A stretch of DNA of 64,000 nt from Actinomycetes bacterium (GTDB taxonomy: Bacteria > Actinomycetota > Actinomycetes > Actinomycetales > Microbacteriaceae). The stretch is taken from contig JAEYZI010000092.1 of NCBI GenBank assembly GCA_023428065.1, positions 1 through 64,000 of the forward strand, read 5' to 3'. The notes below the pieces were generated by a model, which was not told the DNA's origin, ran no database searches, and saw only the letters and a program-made list of their open reading frames with translations. Below, piece after piece: positions 17,955 to 26,643 of the stretch. The translations under genes and the position numbers were made by a program. Positions within the stretch are counted from its first letter, which is position 1, and every line of letters begins with the position of its first letter.

Positions 17955-19424
17955 CGCCCCGCGCGGCGGCGGGGGTGTCGCGCCCGCGCGCCACAGGTGC
18001 AGAGCGGCGTAGCTGCGCCACGGCGCCCAGCGCTCGGCGTGGCGTGCGAGGCCCGCCCGATCGCCCGGGAGTCCGAGCGCCGTCGCGTGTTTCCGGACGA
18101 CGAGGTCGTCGACGGGGAGCACGTCGGGTGCGCCGAGTGCGCGCATCGCGAGATAGTCGGCGGTCCAGGGGCCGATGCCGCGTCGCGCGAGGAGCGCCGA
18201 GCGGAACTCGGCGAGGGGCATGCCGATGTCGAGCGAGAGGCGCCCGTCGGCGAGGGCCTCGGCGACCCCGACGATCGCGTCGATGCGGCTCGCGGGCCCG
18301 CGCAGCACCTCCCGGCCCCGCTCGGCGATCCGCTGCGCGCTCGGGAAGCGGCCTTCACCGAGCTCGGCGACGATCCGTCCGAGCACCGTGCGCGCGGACG
18401 CGACGGAGATCTGCTGCCCCACGAGCGTGCGGAAGAGCGCCTCGCTCGGGTCGAAGGAGCCCGCGATCCGGATGCCGGGGACCGCCGCGACGAGCGGGGC
18501 GAGGTGAGGGTCGGCTCCGAGGGCCGCGTCGATCGCGACGGCGTCCGCGTCGAGGTCGAAGGCGCGTCGGATGCGGGCGACCGCGACGCCGACGTCGGCG
18601 AGCCGCGACAGCCGCACGGTCGCCCGCAGCGCCCCGGGCGTGGCGGCCGCGCGCACCTCGATCGTCGCGGGTCCGCCGGGCAGGTCGAGCGGCCTCGCGA
18701 AGGAGACGTCGTCGCCCACCTCGAGACCGGGGATCGCGTGGTCGGCGAAGAAGCGGAACAGGCCGGGGACGTCGAGCGGCGCGCGCGCCGCGAGGTGCAG
18801 CGCGAGGCTCCCCGCGGCGGCGTCCGGGCCCCGGGGGACTCCGGCACGACCTCGTCGGCTGAGCGCGCGCAGTTCGCTCGGCGTCGCGCGGTACACGGCC
18901 GAGATCGTGTCGTTGAACTGGCGGAGGCTCCCGAAGCCCGCCGCGAAGGCGATGTCGGCGATCGGCAGCTCGGTCGAGGCGAGCAGCGTCCGCGCCGTCT
19001 GCGCGCGGTGGGCGCGGGCGAGCGCGAGGGGGCCAGCGCCGAGCTCCGCCGTGAGCACGCGGGTGAGGTGGCGGCTCGAGTAGCCCAGCCGCCGGGCGAG
19101 CCCCTCGACGCCCTCGCGTTCGACGACGCCGTCCTCGACGAGGCGCATGGCGCGCGCCGCGAGGTCGTCGCGCAGGTTCCAGTCGGGGGAGCCGGGCACG
19201 GCGTCCGGCTGGCAGCGTTTGCACGCGCGCAGGCCCGCCTCGTGCGCGGCGGCCGCCGTGCGGTAGAAGGTCACGTTGCCGGGCTTGGGGGTGATCGCGG
19301 GGCAGCTCGGGCGGCAGTAGATGCCGGTCGAGTGCACTCCCGCGATGAACTGGCCGTCGAAGCGCGCGTCGCGCGAGGCGAGCGCGCGATAGCGCGTGGC
19401 GAAGAGCGTCGCGTCGTCGGCCAT
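17952..19424 (-). CDS. Ada-AlkA fusion: methyl sensor + 3-methyladenine glycosylase
   Basis: Bifunctional alkylation-repair protein, 490 residues. The N-terminal Ada-type zinc domain (about 1-75) carries the STGIYCRPSCPA pair and the CKRCQP pair; the first Cys is the methyl-phosphotriester acceptor in Ada. Next is an AraC-type helix-turn-helix (about 85-180, LARRLGYSSRHL then IADIAFAAGFGSL). AlkA N-terminal and HhH-GPD glycosylase domains occupy 200-490, with VGQQISVASAR, the hairpin RGIGPWTADYLAMRALG and the catalytic Asp in LPVDDLV. Such fusions remove alkylated bases and probably also act as a methylation-triggered activator. No obvious Shine-Dalgarno. It stands alone, divergent from the next gene. 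Confidence 0.93.
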   Translation of the reverse strand: MADDATLFATRYRALASRDARFDGQFIAGVHSTGIYCRPSCPAITPKPGNVTFYRTAAAAHEAGLRACKRCQPDAVPGSPDWNLRDDLAARAMRLVEDGVVEREGVEGLARRLGYSSRHLTRVLTAELGAGPLALARAHRAQTARTLLASTELPIADIAFAAGFGSLRQFNDTISAVYRATPSELRALSRRGRAGVPRGPDAAAGSLALHLAARAPLDVPGLFRFFADHAIPGLEVGDDVSFARPLDLPGGPATIEVRAAATPGALRATVRLSRLADVGVAVARIRRAFDLDADAVAIDAALGADPHLAPLVAAVPGIRIAGSFDPSEALFRTLVGQQISVASARTVLGRIVAELGEGRFPSAQRIAERGREVLRGPASRIDAIVGVAEALADGRLSLDIGMPLAEFRSALLARRGIGPWTADYLAMRALGAPDVLPVDDLVVRKHATALGLPGDRAGLARHAERWAPWRSYAALHLWRAGATPPPPRGA

Positions 19425-19514
19425 GCCCCCACCCTCGCACGGTCCACGGACACCGAATCGCGGATTTCGGACATGGTTCGGCCGGCGCATCGGACCGGCA
19501 GGGCCCGTACTCGC

Positions 19515-19520
19515 TAGCCT
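19515..19520 (+). promoter_or_regulatory. -10 element for leaderless oxidase start
   Basis: TAGCCT, then CGATGC, then the GTG at 19527. It is in the 102-base divergent gap with ada-alkA; nothing else clear is seen in that gap. Confidence 0.5.
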
Positions 19521-19526
19521 CGATGC

Positions 19527-20882
19527 GTGCTGGAGGAACTGCGCGGGCAGCTCGGCGCCGCCCTCGTGACGGATGCCGCGGTGCTCGACACGCTGCGCGC
19601 CGACAAGTCGGGACGGATCTCCGCCTCGGCTCCGCTCGCCCTCGTCGAGGCGCGGGAGATCGCCGACGTGCAGGCCGCCCTGCGCTGGGCGAGCGCGCAC
19701 GGCGTCCCCGTCGTGCCGCGCGGCGCCGGCACCGGGCTCGCGGGAGGCGCCATCGCGCAGGCGGGGGAGCTCGTCGTCTCGACGGCGCGCATGAACCGCA
19801 TCCTCGAGATCTCGGTCGAGGACGAGCTCGCCGTCGTCGAGGCGGGTGTCGTGAACGCCGACCTCAACGCGGCCCTCGCCCCCCACGGCCTCTGGTACAC
19901 CCCCGACCCCGCGAGCCGCGCGATCTCGACGATCGGCGGCAACATCGCGACCAACGCGGGCGGCCTCATGTGCGTCAAGTACGGCGTGACGCGCGAGTCC
20001 GTGCTCGGCCTCACGCTCGTGCTCGCCGACGGGCGCGTCCTCGAGCTCGGCCACCGCACCGTGAAGGGCGTCACCGGGTACGACCTCACGGCGCTCGTGA
20101 TCGGCTCGGAGGGCACGCTCGGCGTCGTCGTCGGCGCGACCGTGCGGGTGCGCCCCCTCACGCGCGGCGAGATCGTGACCGTGAGCGCGGCGTTCCCCGA
20201 CGTCGAGGCCGCGGCGCGCGCGTCGGCGGCGATCACGGCATCCGGCATCCGCCCCGCGGCACTCGAGCTGCTCGACGCGTCCGCGGTCGAGGCGATCGCC
20301 GAGCTCCTCGACACAGAGCTCGTCGGCCCGCTCCTCGTCGTGCAATGCGACGGGGCGTCGGCGGGAGGGGAGGCGGATGCCGTCACGGCCCTCGTGCGGG
20401 CGCACGGGGGCCTCGCGCGCCGCTCGACCGACGCGGAGGAGGGGGAGCGGCTCTTCGCGATCCGGCGGGCCTTCCACCCCGCGATGGAGCGTCGCGGCGC
20501 CGTGCTCATCGAGGACGTCGCGGTGCCGCGGAGCGCGCTGCCGGCCATGTTCGCGGCGATCGTGGGGATCGAGCGCCGGTACGGCATCCGCATCCCCACC
20601 GTCGCGCACGCGGGCGACGGCAACCTGCACCCGAACTTCGTGATCGAGGGCGATCCGGGCGCGGGGCACCTCGACGTGCCGGAGGCGGTGTGGGCCGCGG
20701 CCGACGAGCTCTTCCGCGAGTGCTTGCGGCTCGGCGGCACCCTCACGGGCGAGCACGGCGTCGGCATGCTCAAGCGGCGTTGGCTGCGCGAGGAGCTCGG
20801 CGACGACTCCATCGAGCTGCAGCGCGGGATCAAGGCGGTCTTCGATCCCGCGGGGATCATGAACCCCGGCAAGGTGTTCTGA
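19527..20882 (+). CDS. FAD-linked oxidase, GlcD/D-2-hydroxyacid dehydrogenase type
   Basis: Flavin-dependent 2-hydroxyacid oxidase/dehydrogenase of the GlcD (FAD_binding_4 plus C-terminal FAD-oxidase) family, 451 residues. The FAD-binding blocks PRGAGTGLAGGA (about 68-79), TIGGNIATNAGG and VKGVTGYDLT are all present. Near the C-terminus are VAHAGDGNLHPNF and GEHGVGMLKR, conserved metal and flavin contacts. Likely substrates are glycolate or D-lactate, but none is fixed by the sequence. No iron-sulfur GlcF partner is adjacent. The start is leaderless. Confidence 0.9.
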   Translation: MLEELRGQLGAALVTDAAVLDTLRADKSGRISASAPLALVEAREIADVQAALRWASAHGVPVVPRGAGTGLAGGAIAQAGELVVSTARMNRILEISVEDELAVVEAGVVNADLNAALAPHGLWYTPDPASRAISTIGGNIATNAGGLMCVKYGVTRESVLGLTLVLADGRVLELGHRTVKGVTGYDLTALVIGSEGTLGVVVGATVRVRPLTRGEIVTVSAAFPDVEAAARASAAITASGIRPAALELLDASAVEAIAELLDTELVGPLLVVQCDGASAGGEADAVTALVRAHGGLARRSTDAEEGERLFAIRRAFHPAMERRGAVLIEDVAVPRSALPAMFAAIVGIERRYGIRIPTVAHAGDGNLHPNFVIEGDPGAGHLDVPEAVWAAADELFRECLRLGGTLTGEHGVGMLKRRWLREELGDDSIELQRGIKAVFDPAGIMNPGKVF

Positions 20883-20951
20883 CACCTCCGAGAGAACTCA
20901 CAGCCCGGCCTCGGGAATGTCGCGGGCGCGCGGGGTGTTGTAGCACTCGAC

Positions 20952-21509
20952 ATGAGTACCCGCCTCGCCGTCCCGCGCCCGACCACGGGCGTCCTCCGCC
21001 TGCGCCCGACCATGCGTGGTCGGGGCTTCGTCGTCGGCACCGTGGATGCCGCCGGCCCCGACACCAACGGCTTCGCGCCCCGCGACCGGGTCACCTGGCG
21101 TGACACGGGCGAGGAGCTCGGCGAGCTCGTGCTCCGCCCGCAGCGCGACGTGCTCGGCGTGCCGCGGTGGATCACCGATGAGCAGGTCGTCTCGTACCTC
21201 GGCCCCGGCCTCGTGGCGCGGGCGCTCGTGCGCACCCGCCCGTTCAGCCGCGGAGACGGCGTGCGGGTCGTGTCGGCCGAGCCCCTCGTCGCCGAGATGA
21301 CGGCCGCGTGGGCCCGTTCCCTCGGTGCGCGCATCGTCGAGGACGAGGGCGAGCTCGCGATCCACGACGATCTCCGCGCGCGCCGCGCGGTGCTCGCCGG
21401 TCACGGCAAGCTCGCCGAGGCCGCCGTCGAGGTGTTCCAGGCGATCCGCCGCGGCGTCTTCGACGACGTCGACCCGATCCGCACCGCGTCGCCCCGCGTC
21501 GCAGCCTGA
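20952..21509 (+). CDS. Shrunken MDR (quinone-oxidoreductase-like) protein
   Basis: 185-residue protein without a standard name. It reads like a reduced medium-chain dehydrogenase/reductase: GFVVGTVDAAGPDTNGFAPRD resembles the GroES-fold GxVxxVGxxVxGFxxGD segment. VSYLGPGLVARALVRTRPFS, then RGDGV, resembles the stretch before the nucleotide fold. ARSLGARIVED resembles the A-x-x-LGA segment. The nucleotide-binding GxGGVG loop and catalytic part are gone. The closing residues (FQAIRRGVFDDVDPI) recall the C-terminal helix of quinone reductases. It may be a scaffold, regulator or decaying enzyme. No strong -10 or Shine-Dalgarno is visible. Confidence 0.65.
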   Translation: MSTRLAVPRPTTGVLRLRPTMRGRGFVVGTVDAAGPDTNGFAPRDRVTWRDTGEELGELVLRPQRDVLGVPRWITDEQVVSYLGPGLVARALVRTRPFSRGDGVRVVSAEPLVAEMTAAWARSLGARIVEDEGELAIHDDLRARRAVLAGHGKLAEAAVEVFQAIRRGVFDDVDPIRTASPRVAA

Positions 21510-21530
21510 CGCCGCGCGCAGGGCGCGCCC

Positions 21531-21536
21531 TAGGCT
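21531..21536 (+). promoter_or_regulatory. -10 element for leaderless AhpD-like gene
   Basis: TAGGCT, then GAGCGC, then the ATG at 21543; no Shine-Dalgarno. Confidence 0.5.
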
Positions 21537-21542
21537 GAGCGC

Positions 21543-22088
21543 ATGACCTTCCTGCCGATGCCCGAGGACGCGGAGTTCAGCACCGACGCCCTCGCCGCCG
21601 CCGAGCGACAGGTCGAACGGCACGGCGGCCGCATCTCCAACACGCAGCGCACGCTGCTCGGCCACGTGCCGAGCTTCGAGGCCTACATGCAGTGGGACAC
21701 GCTCAAGGACGAGCTCGAGCCCTACATCGGGGAGCGCGCCGTCTCGCTCTTCGCCTACGCGATCTCGGATGCGGCCGACGGTCTCGTGTGCTCGGCGACG
21801 TTCCGCCGCATCCTCGTGGAGTCGGGAGACGACCCCGACAACCCGCAGGTGACCGAGACCGAGCAGCTGCTGCTCGACTGGGGCCGCATGATCGCGACGC
21901 GACCGGGCGACATCCCGCCGGATGTCCGGGCGCGGCTCGAGGAGGCGTTCTCGCCCAAGCTGCGTCTCATGCTCGTCGCGTTCGCGGGTCTCACGGTCGC
22001 CATGAACCTCGTGACGACCGTGGGCCGGATCCCGCTCGACGAGTCGCTGTACGAGTTCCGCGCGCCCGGCGACACGCGCGTCGACTGA
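21543..22088 (+). CDS. AhpD/carboxymuconolactone decarboxylase-like protein
   Basis: 181-residue all-helical protein of the AhpD-like superfamily. The diagnostic stretch is LFAYAISDAADGLVCSATFRR (read in parts, about residues 69-89), corresponding to the helix pair that in AhpD holds a CxxC redox site. Here only one cysteine remains, so peroxidase-coupling activity is unlikely. The second repeat-like segment (LVAFAGLTVAMNLVTTVG) matches the usual C-terminal helices. The function is unknown. It is leaderless and is followed by the NAD operon promoter. Confidence 0.8.
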   Translation: MTFLPMPEDAEFSTDALAAAERQVERHGGRISNTQRTLLGHVPSFEAYMQWDTLKDELEPYIGERAVSLFAYAISDAADGLVCSATFRRILVESGDDPDNPQVTETEQLLLDWGRMIATRPGDIPPDVRARLEEAFSPKLRLMLVAFAGLTVAMNLVTTVGRIPLDESLYEFRAPGDTRVD

Positions 22089-22134
22089 CGCGCGCGGTCT
22101 CGCCGACCTCGGCCCAGGCGCCTCGACCGGAGAG

Positions 22135-22165
22135 TTGGGGTTGCGGCGACTCTAAGTGCTAGGAT
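22135..22165 (+). promoter_or_regulatory. Promoter of the NAD biosynthesis operon
   Basis: TTGGGG (22135-22140) and TAGGAT (22160-22165) separated by 19 bases, the better -10 being clear and the -35 weak. A start near 22172 would place the NrtR-type palindrome right at the transcription start. Confidence 0.4.
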
Positions 22166-22172
22166 GACGTTC

Positions 22173-22187
22173 AGGTCAATCTGACCT
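22173..22187 (+). promoter_or_regulatory. NrtR operator, AGGTCA-N3-TGACCT
   Basis: Perfect 6-bp inverted repeat with a three-base centre, between the -10 and the start of the NrtR gene. NrtR regulators in many bacteria bind palindromes of this size upstream of NAD genes and release them with ADP-ribose. Here it would give autorepression of the whole operon. An AGGAG ribosome site (22192-22196) follows. Confidence 0.65.
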
Positions 22188-22201
22188 TTACAGGAGTCGT
22201 C

Positions 22202-22885
22202 ATGGGCACACGCATCGACCTCGCGGTCTCGACCGTGATCTTCGCCCTGCGTCCGGACGACGACGGTCGCCTCGTGCTCTCGATCCCGCTCGTGCGGCGC
22301 ACGCGCGACCCCTTCGAGGGGCGGTGGGCGCTGCCCGGCGGCGCGGCCGACGCCGAGGAGAGCCTCGCCGACACGGCCGCGCGCAAGCTCGCCGAGACGA
22401 CGGGGGTCACGCCCGCGTACCTCGAGCAGCTCTACTGCTTCGGCGAGCCCGACCGCTCGCCGTCCGGCCGCGTCGTCTCGGTCGTCTACTGGGCCCTCGT
22501 GCGGGGGGAGCAGGCGGAGCTCGTCACCGACGAGAACGTCGCCTGGTTCCCCGCCGACGAGCTCCCGGAGCTCGCGTTCGACCACAACCTCATCGTCGAC
22601 TACGCCCTCTGGCGCCTGCGCACGAAGCTCGAGTACGCGCGCATCGCCCACGCCTTCCTCGGCCCCACCTTCACGCTCGCCGAACTGCGCCGCGTGCACG
22701 AGATCGTGCTGCAGCGCGAGCTCGACCCCGCCAACTTCCGCCGCCAGATCGAGGCGAGTCACGCGCTCGTCCCCACCGGCGAGCGCGTGACGGGGGGTCG
22801 CCACCGGCCGCCCCGGCTCTACCGCTACGACACCTCCGTCGAGACCGTCGACAACGGCCCCCTGACCCACGCCGGCATCCGCTGA
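22202..22885 (+). CDS. nrtR: NrtR-type Nudix transcriptional regulator
   Basis: 227 residues, an N-terminal Nudix domain followed by a C-terminal winged helix, the layout of the NAD regulator NrtR. The Nudix box is degenerate: WALPGGAADAEESLADTAARKL lacks the REX2EEXGU glutamates, as in NrtR proteins that sense ADP-ribose rather than hydrolyse it. The C-terminal region (TLAELRRVHEIVLQREL, then NFRRQIEAS and PPRLYRYD) is the DNA-binding half. It heads the nadABC operon and sits behind a palindromic operator, so it probably represses its own operon when NAD turnover products are low. Confidence 0.9.
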   Translation: MGTRIDLAVSTVIFALRPDDDGRLVLSIPLVRRTRDPFEGRWALPGGAADAEESLADTAARKLAETTGVTPAYLEQLYCFGEPDRSPSGRVVSVVYWALVRGEQAELVTDENVAWFPADELPELAFDHNLIVDYALWRLRTKLEYARIAHAFLGPTFTLAELRRVHEIVLQRELDPANFRRQIEASHALVPTGERVTGGRHRPPRLYRYDTSVETVDNGPLTHAGIR

Positions 22886-22907
22886 CCCGCCCGAAAGAAG
22901 AACCACC

Positions 22908-24197
22908 GTGGTTTCCGTCGATACGAACATCCAGTTGATCCGCGCGACCGGGAGGGACGCCGCGGGGAAGACCGCCGCGGCCTGCAGTCCCGCGCTCGCC
23001 TCCGCCCCGTGGGAGTTCGACGGCGTGCTCCAGTACGGGCCGGGGTCGTCGATGGGCGACGTCATCCCCGTCGGCTCGCCCCGCCAGGGTGCCCTGCCGG
23101 TCGAATACCAGCGGGCCTCGGCCGAGGAGCTGCACGCCCGCATCCGCGCGGCGAAGGAGACCCTCGGGGACCGCGTCGTCGTGCTCGGCCACTTCTATCA
23201 GCGCGACGAGGTCGTGCAGCACGCCGACTTCCTCGGCGACTCGTTCCAGCTCGCGAACGCGGCGCAGACCGTGCCGAACGCCGAGGCGATCGTGTTCTGC
23301 GGCGTGCACTTCATGGCAGAGACGGCCGACATCCTCGCGCAGCCGCACCAGGAGGTGATCCTGCCCAACCTCGCGGCGGGCTGCTCGATGGCCGACATGG
23401 CCGACATCGACTCGGTCGAGGAGTGCTGGGCGCAGCTCGAGGCGCTCTACGGCACCGAGCCGGATGCCGACGGCCGGGTGCCCGTCATCCCCGTGACCTA
23501 CATGAACTCCTCGGCGGCCCTCAAGGGCTTCTGCGGGCGCAACGGCGGCATCGTGTGCACGAGCTCGAACGCCGAGACGGTGCTCGAGTGGGCGTTCGAG
23601 CGCGGCCAGCGGGTGCTGTTCTTCCCCGACCAGCATCTCGGCCGCAACACGGCCAAGAAGATGGGGGTGCCGCTCGAGGCGATGCCCATGTGGGATCCGC
23701 GCAAGCCGCTCGGCGGCAACGCGGGCGACGACCTGCTCGCGGCGCGCGTGATCCTGTGGCACGGCTTCTGCTCGGTGCACAAGCGCTTCACCGTGCAGCA
23801 GGTCGAGAAGGCGCGCGCCGAGCATCCCGGCGTGCGCGTCATCGTGCACCCCGAGTGCCCCATGCCGGTCGTCGACGCGGCCGACGAGGCTGGCTCGACC
23901 GACTACATCCGCAAGGCCGTCGCGGCGGCGACCGAGCCCACGACCTTCGCGATCGGCACCGAGATCAACATGGTCAACCGCCTCGCCGCCGAGTACCCCC
24001 AGCACGAGATCTTCTGTCTGGACCCCGTCGTGTGCCCGTGCTCGACGATGTACCGCATTCACCCCGGCTATCTCGCATGGGTGCTCGAGGGCCTCGTCGC
24101 GGGGGAGACGCTCAACCGCATCGAGGTTCCCGCGGACGTCGCGGCGGACGCGCGCGTGGCGCTGCAGCGCATGCTCGACGCGAAGCCGAAGGTCTGA
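22908..24197 (+). CDS. nadA: Quinolinate synthase
   Basis: Condenses iminoaspartate with dihydroxyacetone phosphate to quinolinate, the second step of de novo NAD synthesis. 429 residues, longer than short NadA forms because of an actinobacterial N-terminal extension of about 70 residues. The three cysteine ligands of the 4Fe-4S cluster are probably in FCGVHFMAET (about 131), CGRNGGIVC and VCPCSTMYR (about 375); AGCSMADMAD and HPECPMPV are conserved. The GTG start has a GAAAGAAG ribosome site 22 bases after nrtR. nadB follows after one base. Confidence 0.96.
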   Translation: MVSVDTNIQLIRATGRDAAGKTAAACSPALASAPWEFDGVLQYGPGSSMGDVIPVGSPRQGALPVEYQRASAEELHARIRAAKETLGDRVVVLGHFYQRDEVVQHADFLGDSFQLANAAQTVPNAEAIVFCGVHFMAETADILAQPHQEVILPNLAAGCSMADMADIDSVEECWAQLEALYGTEPDADGRVPVIPVTYMNSSAALKGFCGRNGGIVCTSSNAETVLEWAFERGQRVLFFPDQHLGRNTAKKMGVPLEAMPMWDPRKPLGGNAGDDLLAARVILWHGFCSVHKRFTVQQVEKARAEHPGVRVIVHPECPMPVVDAADEAGSTDYIRKAVAAATEPTTFAIGTEINMVNRLAAEYPQHEIFCLDPVVCPCSTMYRIHPGYLAWVLEGLVAGETLNRIEVPADVAADARVALQRMLDAKPKV

Positions 24198-24198
24198 C

Positions 24199-25800
24199 GT
24201 GCGCGTCGCCGTCGTGGGCACCGGGATCGCGGGCCTCATCGCCGCCTATCGCGCGAGCGCGCGCCACGAGGTCGTGCTCGTGACGAAGGCCGAGCTCGCC
24301 GAGTCGAACACGAAGTACGCGCAGGGCGGCATCGCCGCGGCGCTCTTCGCCGACGACTCGGTCGCCGCGCACATCGCCGACACGCTGCGCGCGGGAGCGG
24401 GGCTGTGCGATCCCGCGGTCGTCGAGGTGCTCTGCGCCGAGGGGCCGCAGCGCGTGCGCGACCTCATGGCGCTCGGCGTCGAGTTCGACCGCGCGGCCGA
24501 CGGCGAGCTCGCGCGCGGGCACGAGGCCGCGCACTCCGCGCGGCGCGTCATCCACGCGGGCGGCGACGCCACGGGTCTCGCGGTCGAGGTGGCCCTGCTC
24601 CGGGCGGTGCGCGCCCTCGCGGTCGAGGTGCACGAGCACACCTTCATGCGGGATCTCGTGGTGACGCGGGACGCCTCCGGGGTGCCGCGGGTCACGGGGA
24701 TCGAGGCGGTCGCCCCCGACGGCACGGCGTTCCGCATCGACGCGGACGTCGTCGTGCTCGCCTCGGGCGGCGCGGGCCAGCTCTACCGGCACACCACGAA
24801 CCCCGCCGTCACGACGGGCGACGGCATCGCGGCCGCCTGGCGCGCGGGAGCCGAGCTCGGCGACGTCGAGTTCTTCCAGTTCCACCCGACCGCGCTCGCG
24901 GTGTCCGGCAGCCCGCTCGTGTCGGAGGCCGTGCGAGGCGAGGGGGCGACGCTCCTCGACGAGCAGGGACGGCGATTCATGTTCGACGTGCATCCCGACG
25001 GCGAACTCGCGCCCCGCGATGTCGTCGCGCGCGGGATCGCTCGCGCCATGGCGCGGCAGGGCGGGCGTCCCGTGCTCCTCGACGCCACGGGCGTCGAGGA
25101 GGCCCATGCGCCCGGGTTCCTCGCGGAGCGGTTCCCGAGCATCACGCGTGTCACGCGCGAGCACGGCTTCGACTGGACGCGGGAGCCCGTGCCCGTGACC
25201 CCCGCGGCCCACTACTGGATGGGCGGGGTGCGCACGGATCTCGACGGCCGCACGACGCTGCCTGGGCTCTACGCCGTCGGCGAGGCCGCCTGCACGGGCG
25301 TCCACGGCGCCAACCGTCTCGCCTCCAACTCGCTGCTCGAGTCGCTCGTCTTCGCGTGGCGGGCGGCGGACGCGCTCGAGGCGGACGCCGCGGACGCCGC
25401 CGACGCGCGGGAGCGGGCCGCGCAGCCGCCGCCGCGCAGTCAGCGCCTCGCCGTGCTCACGAGCGAGGCGCTCGCGAGCGCCCCGGCGCACGCGCGGCCC
25501 CGTCGCGAGGACATCCAGAACGTCATGTGGGGCGCCGTCGGACTCGAACGCGACGCCGTGTCCCTGCGCGCCGCCGCCGACACCCTCGCCGAGTGGGCGG
25601 TCGACGGCCGGACGGTGCCCGAGCTCGAGGACCGCAACCTGCTCGATCTCGCCCGCCTCGTGACGCACGCGGCCCTCGCGCGCGAGGAGTCGCGCGGCGC
25701 CCACGAGCGCACCGACCACCCCGACACGCGAGACGAGTGGCGGGTCTCGCTCGGCTGGAGGCTCGAGCCCGCCACGCTTTACCAGGAGGTGCTCGCGTGA
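24199..25800 (+). CDS. nadB: L-aspartate oxidase
   Basis: FAD enzyme that oxidises L-aspartate to iminoaspartate for NadA, 533 residues. The dinucleotide motif VVGTGIAGLIAAYRA is at the N-terminus; AQGGIAAAL binds FAD. HPTAL, then ARDVVARGIAR, and GANRLASNSLLESLVF are the fumarate-reductase family blocks. The usual C-terminal helical domain is present. GTG start one base after nadA; the 3' end contains the AGGAGG ribosome site of nadC. Confidence 0.96.
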   Translation: MRVAVVGTGIAGLIAAYRASARHEVVLVTKAELAESNTKYAQGGIAAALFADDSVAAHIADTLRAGAGLCDPAVVEVLCAEGPQRVRDLMALGVEFDRAADGELARGHEAAHSARRVIHAGGDATGLAVEVALLRAVRALAVEVHEHTFMRDLVVTRDASGVPRVTGIEAVAPDGTAFRIDADVVVLASGGAGQLYRHTTNPAVTTGDGIAAAWRAGAELGDVEFFQFHPTALAVSGSPLVSEAVRGEGATLLDEQGRRFMFDVHPDGELAPRDVVARGIARAMARQGGRPVLLDATGVEEAHAPGFLAERFPSITRVTREHGFDWTREPVPVTPAAHYWMGGVRTDLDGRTTLPGLYAVGEAACTGVHGANRLASNSLLESLVFAWRAADALEADAADAADARERAAQPPPRSQRLAVLTSEALASAPAHARPRREDIQNVMWGAVGLERDAVSLRAAADTLAEWAVDGRTVPELEDRNLLDLARLVTHAALAREESRGAHERTDHPDTRDEWRVSLGWRLEPATLYQEVLA

Positions 25801-26642
25801 GCGCGCAGGTCGACGACATCATCCTCCGCGCGCTCGCGGAGGACGCCCCGTGGGGTGACGTCACGAGCGAGGCGTTCCTGCCGACCGGGGCCACGGCATC
25901 CGCGGCCCTCGTCGCGCGCGAGCCCGGCGTGCTCTCAGGCATCGAGGTGTTCGCGCGCGTGTTCGAGCTCGTCGACGACGACACGACCGTCGAGCTCGGG
26001 CTCGATGACGGCGAGCCCTTCGCCGCGGGCGCCGTGCTCGCGCGCGTCGCGGGCGGCGCTCACGCCGTGCTTCGTGCGGAGCGGATCGCGCTCAACCTCG
26101 TGCAGCGCATGAGCGGCATCGCGACCCTCACGTCCCGCTATGTCGCGGCCGTCGACGGCACGGGAGCCCGCATCGTCGACACCCGGAAGACGACGCCCGG
26201 CCTCCGCGTGCTCGAGCGGCAGGCGGTGCGCGACGGCGGCGGGAGCAACCACCGCTTCTCGCTCTCGGATGCCGCGATGGCGAAGGACAACCATCTCGCC
26301 GTGCTGGCCGCGTCCGGCGTGTCGGTGGGCGACGCGATCCGGAGCGCGCGTGCGCGGCTCGGGCACACCGTGCATCTCGAGGTCGAGGTGGACCGGCTCG
26401 ACCAGATCGAGGAGGTCGTCGCCGCGGGTGTCGACACGATCATGCTCGACAACTTCACCCCCGACGAGCTACGGCGGGGAGTCGCGCTCGTCGCGGGGCG
26501 TGCGACCGTCGAGGCCTCCGGCGGCGTGAACCTCGACACGGTGCGCGCGATCGCCGAGAGCGGCGTCGACGTCATCTCGGTCGGCGCTCTCACCCACAGC
26601 GTCCGCGCCCTCGATCTCGGGCTCGACGTGACGGTCGCCTGA
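25797..26642 (+). CDS. nadC: Quinolinate phosphoribosyltransferase
   Basis: Makes nicotinate mononucleotide from quinolinate and PRPP, 281 residues. Conserved blocks are APWGDVTSEAF, ALNLVQRMSGIAT (as LNLVQRMSGIAT), DTRKTTPGLR and GGGSNHRFSLSDA, then KDNH and the phosphate-binding EASGGVN and DVISVGALTHS. The GTG at 25797 overlaps the nadB stop (GTGA) and has AGGAGG seven bases upstream within nadB. It is third in the operon. Confidence 0.96.
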   Translation: MSAQVDDIILRALAEDAPWGDVTSEAFLPTGATASAALVAREPGVLSGIEVFARVFELVDDDTTVELGLDDGEPFAAGAVLARVAGGAHAVLRAERIALNLVQRMSGIATLTSRYVAAVDGTGARIVDTRKTTPGLRVLERQAVRDGGGSNHRFSLSDAAMAKDNHLAVLAASGVSVGDAIRSARARLGHTVHLEVEVDRLDQIEEVVAAGVDTIMLDNFTPDELRRGVALVAGRATVEASGGVNLDTVRAIAESGVDVISVGALTHSVRALDLGLDVTVA

Positions 26643-26643
26643 C

